Translations under genes and position numbers: made by a program | The notes under the pieces: generated by a model | Database searches by the model: none | Told to the model about the DNA's origin: nothing | Seen by the model: the letters and a program-made list of their open reading frames with translations, nothing else | In this document: positions 1 through 7,399 of the stretch, one piece after another | How the letters are laid out: every line of letters starts with the position of its first letter | Numbering within the stretch: the first letter of the stretch is position 1 | Origin: Rickettsiales bacterium | GTDB taxonomy: Bacteria; Pseudomonadota; Alphaproteobacteria; Rickettsiales; UBA1997 | DNA length: 31,427 nt | Direction: 5' to 3' | Assembly: GCA_947487845.1 (NCBI GenBank) | Contig: CANKYC010000004.1 | Span: 1 to 31,427, forward strand

Positions 1-200
1 ACGATGGAGATGATGTTGGTCGACTTGATGGAATTTTGCTTGGCTGATTTGATGGATTTTTGGCTGGTTGTTTAGTTGGATGGTTTGATGGACTTCTTGT
101 TGGATCCGACGATGGAGATAATGCTGGCTGACTTGATGGAATTTTGCTTGGCTGGTTTGATGGATTTTTGGCTGGTTGTTTAGTTGGCTGGTTTGATGGC
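1..200 (-). repeat. 108-bp in-frame tandem repeat in the Pro-rich tail
   Basis: The 108-bp unit beginning at 1 recurs at 109 with few substitutions and fades near 200. It encodes 36 residues, which are nine P-[STA]-x-x tetrapeptides (for example PSNQ PTKQ PAKN PSNQ PSKI). More degenerate tetrapeptides continue upstream to about 270. The array runs off the window, so copy number is unknown. Confidence 0.85.
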
Positions 201-1546
201 GGATTTTTTGCTTGGTTAGTTGGGCTTGAAGATGGGTCTGCGTTTGGTTGTTTGCTTGGTTGACTCGATGGAAATAGCGATGTTGGTGCAAGCGTCGTTG
301 GCCTGGCTGAAGCTCGAACTGGGGCTTTGGTTGGAGGGAAAATTGCTTTTACATCCTTATTACTGTTTTGAACCGAAGATTTAAAATCCGCCACTGGCAA
401 ACCAACTTGCAAACCTTGATTTCCCTGATTCCAAGGTTTTGAAGAATTTATTGACAAACCTCTAAAATTAGATTGAGGACTTTGTCTAGTTGACATTGCG
501 TTTACTGCGACAACTCCTAGCGAACCCAATGCTAATGCGCCAAGCAATAATTGTGACGGATTAACCGGAGAACTGGCTTTTGATTTTGGGTTTTTATTTT
601 TGGTTTGAGCTGGTTCACTTTTCTGTTCTTCAAGTTTTTGTAAATTTTTTAGGTGAATTTCTCTAAGACCAAGCCCATATTCATTGGATTTGTCTTTATC
701 AAGCTTGTTATTTGGTAAAGGCAAATAGTTGTTATTGTTAGAATCCTTATAACCAATTTTTCCATCTTCTAAAATTTTCCAATCTTCGCGCGACAAAGCC
801 AAAAGAGCCTCGGTTGCAAAAGCGCCGGAATGGTTGTTGGTTGCTTGTTTTTTTGGCCCTAAGTTTGGGTCAAGTTTAACTTCGGTATCTTGAATTTGAG
901 TAGTGCTAATTAAAATTTGTTCAGGTTCGATTTCTAAACATTCTTTTAAAACTTCGACAATATGATTTGGAATAGAGCTTTTTTTAATAAGCGAAGGTTG
1001 CTTGATTGGCTTTTCAATTGGCTTAGTTGGAGTTGGAAAAAAATAATTGTAAGCGCTTTGAAAAATTGTTGGCTCTGCGATTTGCGCTTTTTCTAAAGAT
1101 TCTTTTGAAGTTTTGAATGCGCGAACGCCAATTGGATCAACATAAGAAGTTTTGAAAGATGCAATGCCATTTTCATCGACAATTCTTTTTATGTGTAACG
1201 CCGTAAAATGACCTTCTCCTGTTTGAATTGGAATTACTAACTGTTCGATTGGATTATCTTTTTTTGCAGATTTTGAAAATTGTTTTAAGTCCAAAATGTC
1301 ATCACTAAAAATATTACCAACGAGATCTTTTTTTTGGCTTTCTTTAAAAGCATTTAGAATGTTTTCGAACTTTTGCTTGGTGGCTTGTTGGTTTTTGGTA
1401 AATTCAATTGGCATGGCAATTGCGTTTTTGGGCAATTTTGCTGCCAATAATAAGTCTATTTCATCGTTGGCGTAGTTTTGTTGGTTGGTAATTCTTTTTT
1501 TAACTTCAGAAAAATTGAACGCTAAATTGCTAGAATTTTTAGACAT
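1..1546 (-). CDS. Ulp1/CE-clan protease-like membrane protein with Pro-rich repeat tail (3' end outside window)
   Basis: The frame opens at ATG 1546 and stays open for 515 codons to the window edge, so the C-terminus is missing. Residues about 15-260 resemble the C48/Ulp1 fold: an N-terminal YANDEIDLLLAAKL stretch (25-38), a catalytic-type His113 in GEGHFTALHI, Asp137 in YVDPIG, and Gln234 in QATNNHSGAFATEALLAL. In Ulp1-type enzymes the Gln is followed six residues later by the nucleophilic Cys and a Gly. Here that place is Ser240-Gly241. A charged linker, one hydrophobic segment (333-350, LLLGALALGSLGVVAVNA) and a proline-rich tail of P-[STA]-x-x tetrapeptides (from about 427) follow. The beta-barrel gene lies 31 bp upstream on the same strand, so the two may be co-transcribed. 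The fold call rests on motif order and spacing only. Function is unknown: a pseudoprotease, a ubiquitin-like binder or a serine variant are all possible. Such domains in bacteria are usually host-directed effectors. Confidence 0.6.
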   Translation of the reverse strand, partial: MSKNSSNLAFNFSEVKKRITNQQNYANDEIDLLLAAKLPKNAIAMPIEFTKNQQATKQKFENILNAFKESQKKDLVGNIFSDDILDLKQFSKSAKKDNPIEQLVIPIQTGEGHFTALHIKRIVDENGIASFKTSYVDPIGVRAFKTSKESLEKAQIAEPTIFQSAYNYFFPTPTKPIEKPIKQPSLIKKSSIPNHIVEVLKECLEIEPEQILISTTQIQDTEVKLDPNLGPKKQATNNHSGAFATEALLALSREDWKILEDGKIGYKDSNNNNYLPLPNNKLDKDKSNEYGLGLREIHLKNLQKLEEQKSEPAQTKNKNPKSKASSPVNPSQLLLGALALGSLGVVAVNAMSTRQSPQSNFRGLSINSSKPWNQGNQGLQVGLPVADFKSSVQNSNKDVKAIFPPTKAPVRASARPTTLAPTSLFPSSQPSKQPNADPSSSPTNQAKNPPSNQPTKQPAKNPSNQPSKIPSSQPALSPSSDPTRSPSNHPTKQPAKNPSNQPSKIPSSRPTSSPS

Positions 1547-1577
1547 AAATTTTGGTTAAGTTTAGTTATTTTTTGTT

Positions 1578-2657
1578 TTAAAAATTGTAGAAAGCGCCGA
1601 GTTTTACGGTGTTTAGGCGGCCTTTATAGTTGGATTGGGCGCCAAAATCATTTAAAGGAATGTTGAGATTTGTTTTTAAGTTAAGGCTTTGGGTTTGCAG
1701 CTCAAAATTAAATGAAATATTTTTGTTGTAAGAAGTTTTAACGCCAATCCCATAAACATAAGAGCCTGTGGTGGATTTTTCTATGCCGATCTGACTAGTT
1801 CCGTCACCGACAGGTATTCCATTTTTTGTTTGATATTTAGTCCAAGAATATCCAACCGTAACATAAGGAGAGATAAATTTGTTAAAGTCATATCCAACAT
1901 CAGCAACAAAACCATAGCGATTTTTTATATCGACTCGAACGAGGGGAGAAAGAATTTCGCCATAGGCTTTTTTCGATCCATCAACAGATGTATTCAACTT
2001 TTCATAAAAGAAACCGGGCGCAATAAAAAAATCTTCAAAATTTAGAGCATATTTATAGCCAACGCCAATGCCCGCGCCATTTCCTGAGGATGATGGTTTT
2101 ATAGTTTCTTTTGATGTGTAAAATGTAGTATATTCTTCGTGGTAATTAAGTTCGTTTAAAATTCCGCTAACTCCCAAATAATGACCTTGGGTTTTAATTT
2201 CTGATGCGCTGATTTTTTTTAACAAAGCTGTTTGTTTTTCATCGGCTGTTTTTGATGCTTCTGGTTGTTTTTGGCTGGCAAAAATTTTATTTTTGGCAAT
2301 TTTTTTTCTCGGTTTTCTTTTATAAAAAGATGAATTGCCGGAACCAGTAACATAATCATGTTTTGTTTTTTTGGACTTGGTTTTTTTGGACTTGGTTTTT
2401 TTGGACTTGGTTTTTTTAGACTTGGTTTTTTTGGACTTGGTTTTTTTAGACTCGGTTTTTTTGGACTCGGTTTCTTTGGGTAAGAAATCTGCTTTTGCTG
2501 AGTTTTTTGGCTGACTATTTACCGAATTTTCTAGGCTGACTTCGACTTTATTTTCAATTCTTTTTTGAAAATTTTGTACTAAATTTTGACTTAAAACAAA
2601 AACAAAAATAACCGCAGCAAGTGCCGCTGTAATTGATTTAAAAATTATTTTTTTCAC
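1578..2657 (-). CDS. Outer-membrane beta-barrel protein with a lysine-rich pentapeptide repeat
   Basis: This 359-residue protein has a hydrophobic N-terminal segment (about 5-24) that could be a signal peptide or anchor. A strongly basic low-complexity stretch follows, with seven SKKT[E/K] pentapeptides at about residues 63-97. From about residue 150 to the end there are alternating amphipathic strands rich in Gly and aromatics (GIGVGYKYAL, YGFVADVGYDF, SPYVTVGYSWTKY), and the chain ends in ...LGAFYNF. A terminal Phe is the classic C-terminal signal for BAM-dependent outer-membrane insertion. The C-terminal half therefore looks like an OMP_b-brl or Rickettsiales surface-antigen type 8-strand barrel. 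The gene sits just upstream of the Ulp1-like gene on the same strand. The basic linker between signal and barrel is odd: it could bind LPS, peptidoglycan or nucleic acid (speculative). No specific family member is recognised. Confidence 0.7.
   Translation of the reverse strand: MKKIIFKSITAALAAVIFVFVLSQNLVQNFQKRIENKVEVSLENSVNSQPKNSAKADFLPKETESKKTESKKTKSKKTKSKKTKSKKTKSKKTKSKKTKHDYVTGSGNSSFYKRKPRKKIAKNKIFASQKQPEASKTADEKQTALLKKISASEIKTQGHYLGVSGILNELNYHEEYTTFYTSKETIKPSSSGNGAGIGVGYKYALNFEDFFIAPGFFYEKLNTSVDGSKKAYGEILSPLVRVDIKNRYGFVADVGYDFNKFISPYVTVGYSWTKYQTKNGIPVGDGTSQIGIEKSTTGSYVYGIGVKTSYNKNISFNFELQTQSLNLKTNLNIPLNDFGAQSNYKGRLNTVKLGAFYNF
2366..2470 (-). repeat. 7 x 15-bp tandem repeat encoding SKKTK units
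   Basis: Seven uninterrupted 15-bp units (plus strand tttttttggacttgg with ttaga and ctcgg variants) encode seven Lys-rich pentapeptides. The two N-terminal-most units carry E instead of K. Each unit holds a run of seven or so T, so slippage could change copy number in frame or shift the frame. Confidence 0.9.
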
Positions 2658-2756
2658 TCAAGTAATAAATTAAAGTATTATTTTTTTTCTCTAAAAAATT
2701 TACTTTTTTCTAAAATACAAGCTGTTTCTAGCAAACTTAAATGATGGATGGAGTTT

Positions 2757-3004
2757 TTAGCAAAAATGAGAACTTCTACCCCTCAAATTGAAAGTGTTAT
2801 TATGAATACAGGCTCTAGTAAATACATCAAAAGTCGTTGCCAGATGCCATTTTTGAAAGCAGATTTTTCTGCTGATTTTGAGCAGATAAATTCTTTTTAA
2901 CCACAACCTCATTACTCGACGAACCCTTTTGGAATCAACCCCAAGAGCAATAGCGGTGGTGGTGCGCTGGTAATGACGGTTTATATTTATCCAGCTTTTT
3001 TCGC
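2757..3004 (-). pseudogene. Possible remnant of an IS3-family transposase (orfB)
   Basis: One minus-strand frame is open from about 3004 to the TAA at 2757-2759. It contains ININRHYQRTTTAIALGVDS followed by KRVRRVMRLWLKRIYLL. This resembles the HTH_21 region of IS3-family OrfB, where GYRRIT...G..VN.KRV.RLMR...L.AIY is typical. There is no start codon, no DDE catalytic region and no recognisable terminal inverted repeats, so if the call is right only a short fragment survives. Residues after about 2870 show no similarity I recognise. A 44-codon plus-strand ORF overlaps this stretch and is treated as chance. Confidence 0.35.
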
Positions 3005-3451
3005 TTAATATAACAAAGCATCAATTGTGGCGGTAATTTTAATTCGGTTAGTTGGAACAATAACGTAACGCCAAGGTTTGGCAATTTCAAATTTGCCAAT
3101 ATTTTGACTTATTAATTCACAAAATTTTTCTGCCGTTTGTTTTTTTGCCAAAACATTTAAATCGCGCATTTCATTTTCTGGTTTCACTTCCACCAAAATA
3201 ATTTCATTCGCCAATTCAACGACAAAATCGGGTTCGTAATTAGAGAAAATATTTTCTGATTCTTTTTTGTAAAATAAGCCTTCAAACTGCTTTGGCGCTG
3301 GTTTCATCCAACATTTAACCGCCTTATCATTTTCTAAAAGATAAGCAAATCTAGCTTCGTCAGAAGAATCAAAACGATATTTTTCGTGACAGGCTTTTTT
3401 AAAATTTTGGTAAATAAATTTGGCGTTAAAACTATCGAATTGCGATTGCAA
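3005..3451 (-). CDS. PD-(D/E)XK nuclease domain, 5'-truncated, like the C-terminus of type III restriction Res subunits
   Basis: The 148 residues counted from the TTG at 3451 carry a nuclease core: a conserved Glu in SSDEARFAYLLE (E32), YEPDFVVE (D75) and ILVEVKPE (E88, K90), followed by K..TAEKFCE and WRYVIVP. This order (FDS..E..FA..L, then PDF, then EVK) matches the end of type III restriction Res proteins and related helicase-nucleases. Most of a Res subunit, including the helicase motors, would lie upstream but is absent. The frame is open and coding-like back to about 3495, where a palindromic repeat array begins, and it stops inside that element at 3629-3631. No ATG exists in between. 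The gene has therefore probably lost its 5' part, and any product would be the nuclease domain alone. It could instead be a stand-alone nuclease started at TTG. Confidence 0.6.
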   Translation of the reverse strand: MQSQFDSFNAKFIYQNFKKACHEKYRFDSSDEARFAYLLENDKAVKCWMKPAPKQFEGLFYKKESENIFSNYEPDFVVELANEIILVEVKPENEMRDLNVLAKKQTAEKFCELISQNIGKFEIAKPWRYVIVPTNRIKITATIDALLY

Positions 3452-3494
3452 AGAAACGCAATTTTCAGCAATTGTCGTGATATTATGGGTGATT

Positions 3495-3703
3495 TTATCC
3501 CTTAAGACACAATAGATGTCACCCTGAGCTTGTCGAAGGTCACCCCGAGCTTGTCGAAGGTCACCCTGAGCTTGTCGAAGGTCACCCTGAGCTTGTCGAA
3601 GGTCACCCTGAGCTTGTCGAAGGGTGATTTAAGGCTTCGATCTTAAAATCACCCTTCGACAAACTCAGGGTGACATCGAGTTTTTTTGTGAATCAAGGGA
3701 TAA
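3495..3703. repeat. Palindromic element with five 21-bp direct repeats (family A)
   Basis: Outer arms form an imperfect inverted repeat: ttatccctta at 3495 against the aagggataa that ends at 3703. Inside are five tandem copies of the 21-bp unit tcaccctgagcttgtcgaag+g from 3519 to 3623, one with a ccccg variant. An inverted copy follows at about 3650-3675 (cacccttcgacaaactcagg). This core is a widely dispersed palindromic sequence in proteobacterial genomes. The element separates the 714-residue protein gene from the truncated nuclease fragment. Confidence 0.9.
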
Positions 3704-3741
3704 TTAACGAGTTAATGATTAAAAAAATTTTTCAAGTAACC

Positions 3742-5886
3742 TTAATTAATTGATAATTCATTTATTGCTTGTTGCAATCTTTCTCCACTTGGATTTGTTG
3801 CTTCTGAATAAGGAATTAGCGCCACTTTTAAAGCTGGAGCGTATGGATTATAAACTAGCTGTTTTTCTGGATCAAAAACTTTATCCAAAGTAATTCTCGG
3901 CGCTTGTAATTGATTTAATCCCTCAATTTGACCTTGGTGATTTACCGAAACTTTTTGTCTATAAAGTTCGACAAGTTCTTCCTTGGTTTTTGAGTCAATA
4001 AATTGCCCGATTTTTTGGCTAACGCGTGGCAAAAATTCTTCGGCTACAAAATCAATTCCGGACAAATAAATATTTTGCGCTTCATCAAATTTGGCAAAAT
4101 GCGTATTGTTTCCAACCAGTCGCAACTCAACAACCGCAACCTTGTCATTAATAAATGAAAGTCGCAGCGGTGAATTTTTTGCTGCCAGAATTTTGTGATT
4201 TAAAAAAGCCGGAAAATCAGGATTTACTTTACGAAAATCAGTATTTTCCAATTGTTTAGCAACCACTTTATTGCGATCAAGCGAAGTATTTACTTTGTCT
4301 TGACGAAGTACGCCTGCAACTTCTCCAAGTTCAGCAACCGCTTCCTCCATTAATTGCAAAAACTGACGACCTAAAGCGTTAAATTCAATTTCAACTTCGC
4401 CGTTTTCTTTGGTGATTATTTTAGGCAACAAAATATTTTCTTTTTCGCCGCTTTCAGTTTTAATCGTAAAAGCAGAATTAACTTGAACGTTAGCATCGTC
4501 AAGTGAAGCGCCGCTTTGATTAGCAAGTAAACGCATTTTCTCGAAAACACTGTTTTTTTCTTGCAGAATTTCCGAAACATCATGCGGTCCAACTGCAATT
4601 TCATGGGCTTGAATCATGTCGAGCAGCTTTTCATGAAAACGGTTTTCCTTAATTAAATTCCAAGTATTTCTAAAATTTTCTTCACGGCTTTTTGAAGGAT
4701 CATAAATATCATCCATTTCAACTTTGTGTAAAATTGCAAAATCTTCTAAAAAGAAAAGTTTGTAAAAAAACGATTCGGCTTCAGTAAAATTGGCGACCAA
4801 TCGTTCAATTTCTTGAACTTCCCCATCATGATCCCTAAGAATTTCTGGAGTGTTTTTATAAAGTTCATCAGTTTGTTTTTTAATATTTTCAACAATTGGT
4901 TTAAAATCTGCGCGTCCAATTCCCCCTTCTTTTGGCGTTGCAGATATAATTGGCGTCATGTCGTGAATTTCTGGCAATGTTGGTTCAAAGCCATATTTTG
5001 TTTGCATTTTGCGTCGGGCATTAATGTCGGAGAGAATTTTTTTGATGGCGATATTTTTTTCAGTTTCACTTTTGGGAGCATATTTTTTTTCGAGTGAATT
5101 AAGCAAAAACTCGCTTTCCAAACCAACCGTCATTTCAACGCCTTTATCTTTTAAGGTAGAACTAAATTCTGATAAATCAGGAATTTTGACATCTCTTTTA
5201 GCTGCAAATTTTGTTGCGCTTGGTTCAAACATTTCCAATGTTTTGGCGAATGAATTTTTATCAAGCAAAATTTGAGATGTTTGAGTTAAATTTAACGCGT
5301 AACTGGTCATTTGATTAAGTAACGCGTGGTTTTCGAGATCATCTTTAGGAATTACGGCGGAATATTTTTCTAACTCAAAATTGCGGTTTATCTCGCTTAA
5401 AAGTGATAAAAATTCTGCGGAATTTTCGGTGCTTTGAAGTGCTTGAGTTTGATCAATAACTTCTACTTTTTTTGGTTCGTCAACGCTGTTATCGCGAGCG
5501 ATTTTAAGAAAAGATCCGTAATTAAACATTACTCGGTTGTGGGCGTGAATATACTTATCTTCATATTGCAAAAGTTGAGATTGCTCTTCTTGGCTTAATT
5601 TTTCACCTCGTTCTTGAGTTTCTTCTATTCTCGCTAGCAATTGCGGCGCGATATCGGATTTATTCATTTCCCTGATATTTACGCCGTAAATACGTTCATA
5701 TTCATTGCCAAAATCTTCAAGCTCATGACGAGAATTTTCGTTTTGCGCAATTGCATCCAAATAGCTATTTAGCTGAATGAAAGGCAGAATCAGGTTTATT
5801 TTTTGTTTTTTATTTGAGTCGCTAAGAGCGCTCCATTTTTGATAAGTTTCGCGTAGGTGATTTTGTAATAAATTTAGCTGTGTCAT
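3742..5886 (-). CDS. Large unrecognised protein with faint glutamine-synthetase-fold motifs
   Basis: A 714-residue soluble protein begins at ATG 5886 (MTQLNLLQNHLRETYQKW). It has no signal peptide or membrane segment. The first 240 residues look helical and polar. From 255 on, three spaced motifs loosely follow the carboxylate-amine ligase (glutamine synthetase) order: GLESEFLL at 255-262 (compare G.E.EF), HEIAVGPHDVSEI at 428-440 (compare the E.GP.Q.E element), and RLSF...VVELRLVGNN around 575-593 (compare R.E.R.pD..aN). The classical ammonia and ATP loops are not obvious, so this is only a hint. The gene is separated by a repeat element from the nuclease fragment downstream and has 134 bp of non-coding DNA upstream. 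Base composition resembles its neighbours. A family assignment is not possible from sequence reading alone. Confidence 0.8.
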   Translation of the reverse strand: MTQLNLLQNHLRETYQKWSALSDSNKKQKINLILPFIQLNSYLDAIAQNENSRHELEDFGNEYERIYGVNIREMNKSDIAPQLLARIEETQERGEKLSQEEQSQLLQYEDKYIHAHNRVMFNYGSFLKIARDNSVDEPKKVEVIDQTQALQSTENSAEFLSLLSEINRNFELEKYSAVIPKDDLENHALLNQMTSYALNLTQTSQILLDKNSFAKTLEMFEPSATKFAAKRDVKIPDLSEFSSTLKDKGVEMTVGLESEFLLNSLEKKYAPKSETEKNIAIKKILSDINARRKMQTKYGFEPTLPEIHDMTPIISATPKEGGIGRADFKPIVENIKKQTDELYKNTPEILRDHDGEVQEIERLVANFTEAESFFYKLFFLEDFAILHKVEMDDIYDPSKSREENFRNTWNLIKENRFHEKLLDMIQAHEIAVGPHDVSEILQEKNSVFEKMRLLANQSGASLDDANVQVNSAFTIKTESGEKENILLPKIITKENGEVEIEFNALGRQFLQLMEEAVAELGEVAGVLRQDKVNTSLDRNKVVAKQLENTDFRKVNPDFPAFLNHKILAAKNSPLRLSFINDKVAVVELRLVGNNTHFAKFDEAQNIYLSGIDFVAEEFLPRVSQKIGQFIDSKTKEELVELYRQKVSVNHQGQIEGLNQLQAPRITLDKVFDPEKQLVYNPYAPALKVALIPYSEATNPSGERLQQAINELSIN

Positions 5887-6020
5887 AAAATTTTAATTTA
5901 ACTTGTATAAAAAAACGTGAGGCAGAGTTCTGAATTGAATATATGTAGCGTTAGCTACAACAGCTATTTAGCGAGGAATGAAAAGAAAGGGGAGAATATA
6001 AGAGTTGTAGTCTTTGCTGG

Positions 6021-6983
6021 TTAACAAAGATACTCCGATTTGGTGTTAGTAACTTTTTTCGCTGCTGAATCCATGATTAAAGAATTCACGAAAATTTTGC
6101 CGCTGTGGCATTTTTTGATACCAGAAAGCATGTAACCGTCAGTCACGCCAGCGCAGGCGAAAATTACATCGCCGCGAGCCATTTCTTCAGCTGTATATTT
6201 TTTATTTAAATCAGCGATGCCCATTTTTTTGGCGCGTTCAATTTGTTTTTGATTATCGCCAAAAATTAAGCGACCCATCATTTGGCCGCCAATGACGCGA
6301 AGTCCAGCTGCGGCAAGAACTCCTTCCGGCGCGCCACCTGTGCCCATGTAAACATCAACGCAAGTGCTTTGGCTGGTGCAGGCGATAACGCCAGCAACGT
6401 CGCCGTCACCAATTAAGCGAATTCTGGCGCCTGCTTCGCGAACTTTGGCGATTAATTCATTGTGACGCGTGCGCTCAAGAATCATCACGGTTAAATCAGA
6501 AATAGCGCATTTTTTAGCTTTGGCAATATTGGCTAAATTTGTTTGGGGAGAATTATCTAAATCAATCACGCCTTCAGGAAGGCCAGCGCCGACCGCAATT
6601 TTTTCCATGTAAACATCGGGAGCGTGCAAAAATCCGCCTTTTTTGGCAAAAGCAATTACAGCCAAAGAAGATTCACCAGCATTGGCGCAAATGGTTGTTC
6701 CCTCCAAAGGATCAAGCGCAATATCAACTTCAATTCCACCCCCAGAATTTTTTTGTAATCCAACCTTTTCACCAATGTAAAGCATTGGCGCTTCATCACG
6801 TTCGCCTTCGCCAATAACAATGGTTCCGGCAATATTCATTAAGTTTAAATTTTCGCGCATTGACTCAACTGCCGCGTGATCGGCGGCCATGTTGTCGCCT
6901 TTACCAATCCAGCGATAGCAAGCGATTGCGGCTTTTTCAACAACTTCAATAATTTGTGATGTAAGTGGAGTAAGAGAATTCAT
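6021..6983 (-). CDS. glpX: Class II fructose-1,6-bisphosphatase
   Basis: This enzyme hydrolyses fructose-1,6-bisphosphate to fructose-6-phosphate in the cytosol, the committed step of gluconeogenesis. At 320 residues it has the normal length for GlpX. The metal and phosphate-binding signatures are plain: IGEGERDEAPMLYIGE (57-72) and VDIALDPLEGT (86-96), with the LeuGluGly-type DPLEGT loop. GDGDVAGVIA and MGTGGAPEGVLAAAGLR follow in the C-terminal half. Start ATG 6983 gives the usual N-terminus (LTPLTSQIIEVVEKAA). The gene starts 26 bp after the rpmG terminator hairpin and lacks a visible Shine-Dalgarno sequence, so it may depend on read-through or on a promoter overlapping the terminator. Its presence implies growth on non-sugar carbon. 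Confidence 0.95.
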   Translation of the reverse strand: MNSLTPLTSQIIEVVEKAAIACYRWIGKGDNMAADHAAVESMRENLNLMNIAGTIVIGEGERDEAPMLYIGEKVGLQKNSGGGIEVDIALDPLEGTTICANAGESSLAVIAFAKKGGFLHAPDVYMEKIAVGAGLPEGVIDLDNSPQTNLANIAKAKKCAISDLTVMILERTRHNELIAKVREAGARIRLIGDGDVAGVIACTSQSTCVDVYMGTGGAPEGVLAAAGLRVIGGQMMGRLIFGDNQKQIERAKKMGIADLNKKYTAEEMARGDVIFACAGVTDGYMLSGIKKCHSGKIFVNSLIMDSAAKKVTNTKSEYLC

Positions 6984-7009
6984 GAGGATATTTTTTTACA
7001 GCAATAAAA

Positions 7010-7039
7010 AAGGCGAGCCTTTTTTTTAAGGCCCGCCTT
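7010..7039 (-). terminator. Rho-independent terminator after rpmG
   Basis: Read on the minus strand, a 10-bp GC-rich stem (aaggcgggcc / ggctcgcctt, one G-T mismatch) encloses an A-rich loop and is followed by a T tract. It lies 15 bp past the rpmG stop codon. Confidence 0.85.
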
Positions 7040-7053
7040 GAGCTTTTAAGAGC

Positions 7054-7248
7054 TTAGCTTGAAAGCTTTTGCTCTTTAAATTCTACGTGTTTGCGAACTA
7101 CAGGATCGTATTTAGAAAATACCATTTTTTCCTGTTTTTGTTTTGGGTTGCGACGTGCTAGATAGAAAAATCCAGTGCCTGCGGTGCTAACCAGCTTGAA
7201 CAAAATAGAATTTCTTTTCGATTTGGAAGCTTTAGGTTTTCCAGCCAT
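7054..7248 (-). CDS. rpmG: Large ribosomal subunit protein bL33
   Basis: This small basic protein (64 residues) of the 50S subunit has the bL33 pattern: NSILFKLVSTAGTGFFYLAR, then RNPKQKQEKMVFSKYDPVVR and a KHVEF ending. It is of the zinc-free type, with no Cys pairs. It is 8-10 residues longer than the E. coli protein, with a Lys/Ser-rich N-terminus (MAGKPKASKSKR). It appears to be a single-gene transcript: 151 bp of non-coding DNA lie upstream and a strong terminator directly downstream. Confidence 0.95.
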   Translation of the reverse strand: MAGKPKASKSKRNSILFKLVSTAGTGFFYLARRNPKQKQEKMVFSKYDPVVRKHVEFKEQKLSS

Positions 7249-7399
7249 AAATTACCTGTATTGTATAGGGAGTTAAAAAAGAGTGCGGCAAAATATTTTT
7301 TGGGATTGGGAAGTCAAGGAGAAATTGTTGAGCGGAGATTGTTGAAAGTATGAACAGATCCTAAAAACAATTTCAGAATCTATGCGCACTCAAAACGCG

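Noticed and set aside
1..2657. Ulp1-like gene plus neighbour as a Cid-type two-gene toxin-antidote operon
   Set aside because: The upstream partner is a signal-bearing beta-barrel, not a CidA-like protein, and the catalytic Cys is absent; nothing supports cytoplasmic incompatibility.
2766..2900. 44-codon plus-strand ORF (MRTSTPQIESVIMNTGSSKY...)
   Set aside because: It has no ribosome site and no similarity I recognise, and it overlaps the better-supported antisense IS3-like frame.
3495..3703. The 21-bp repeats as a CRISPR array
   Set aside because: The units are directly abutting without spacers and have an inverted copy nearby, so this is a tandem palindromic element. No cas genes are present.
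5887..6020. tgtagc-gtta-gctaca mini-hairpin downstream of glpX
   Set aside because: It is six base pairs with no T run, too weak to call a terminator.
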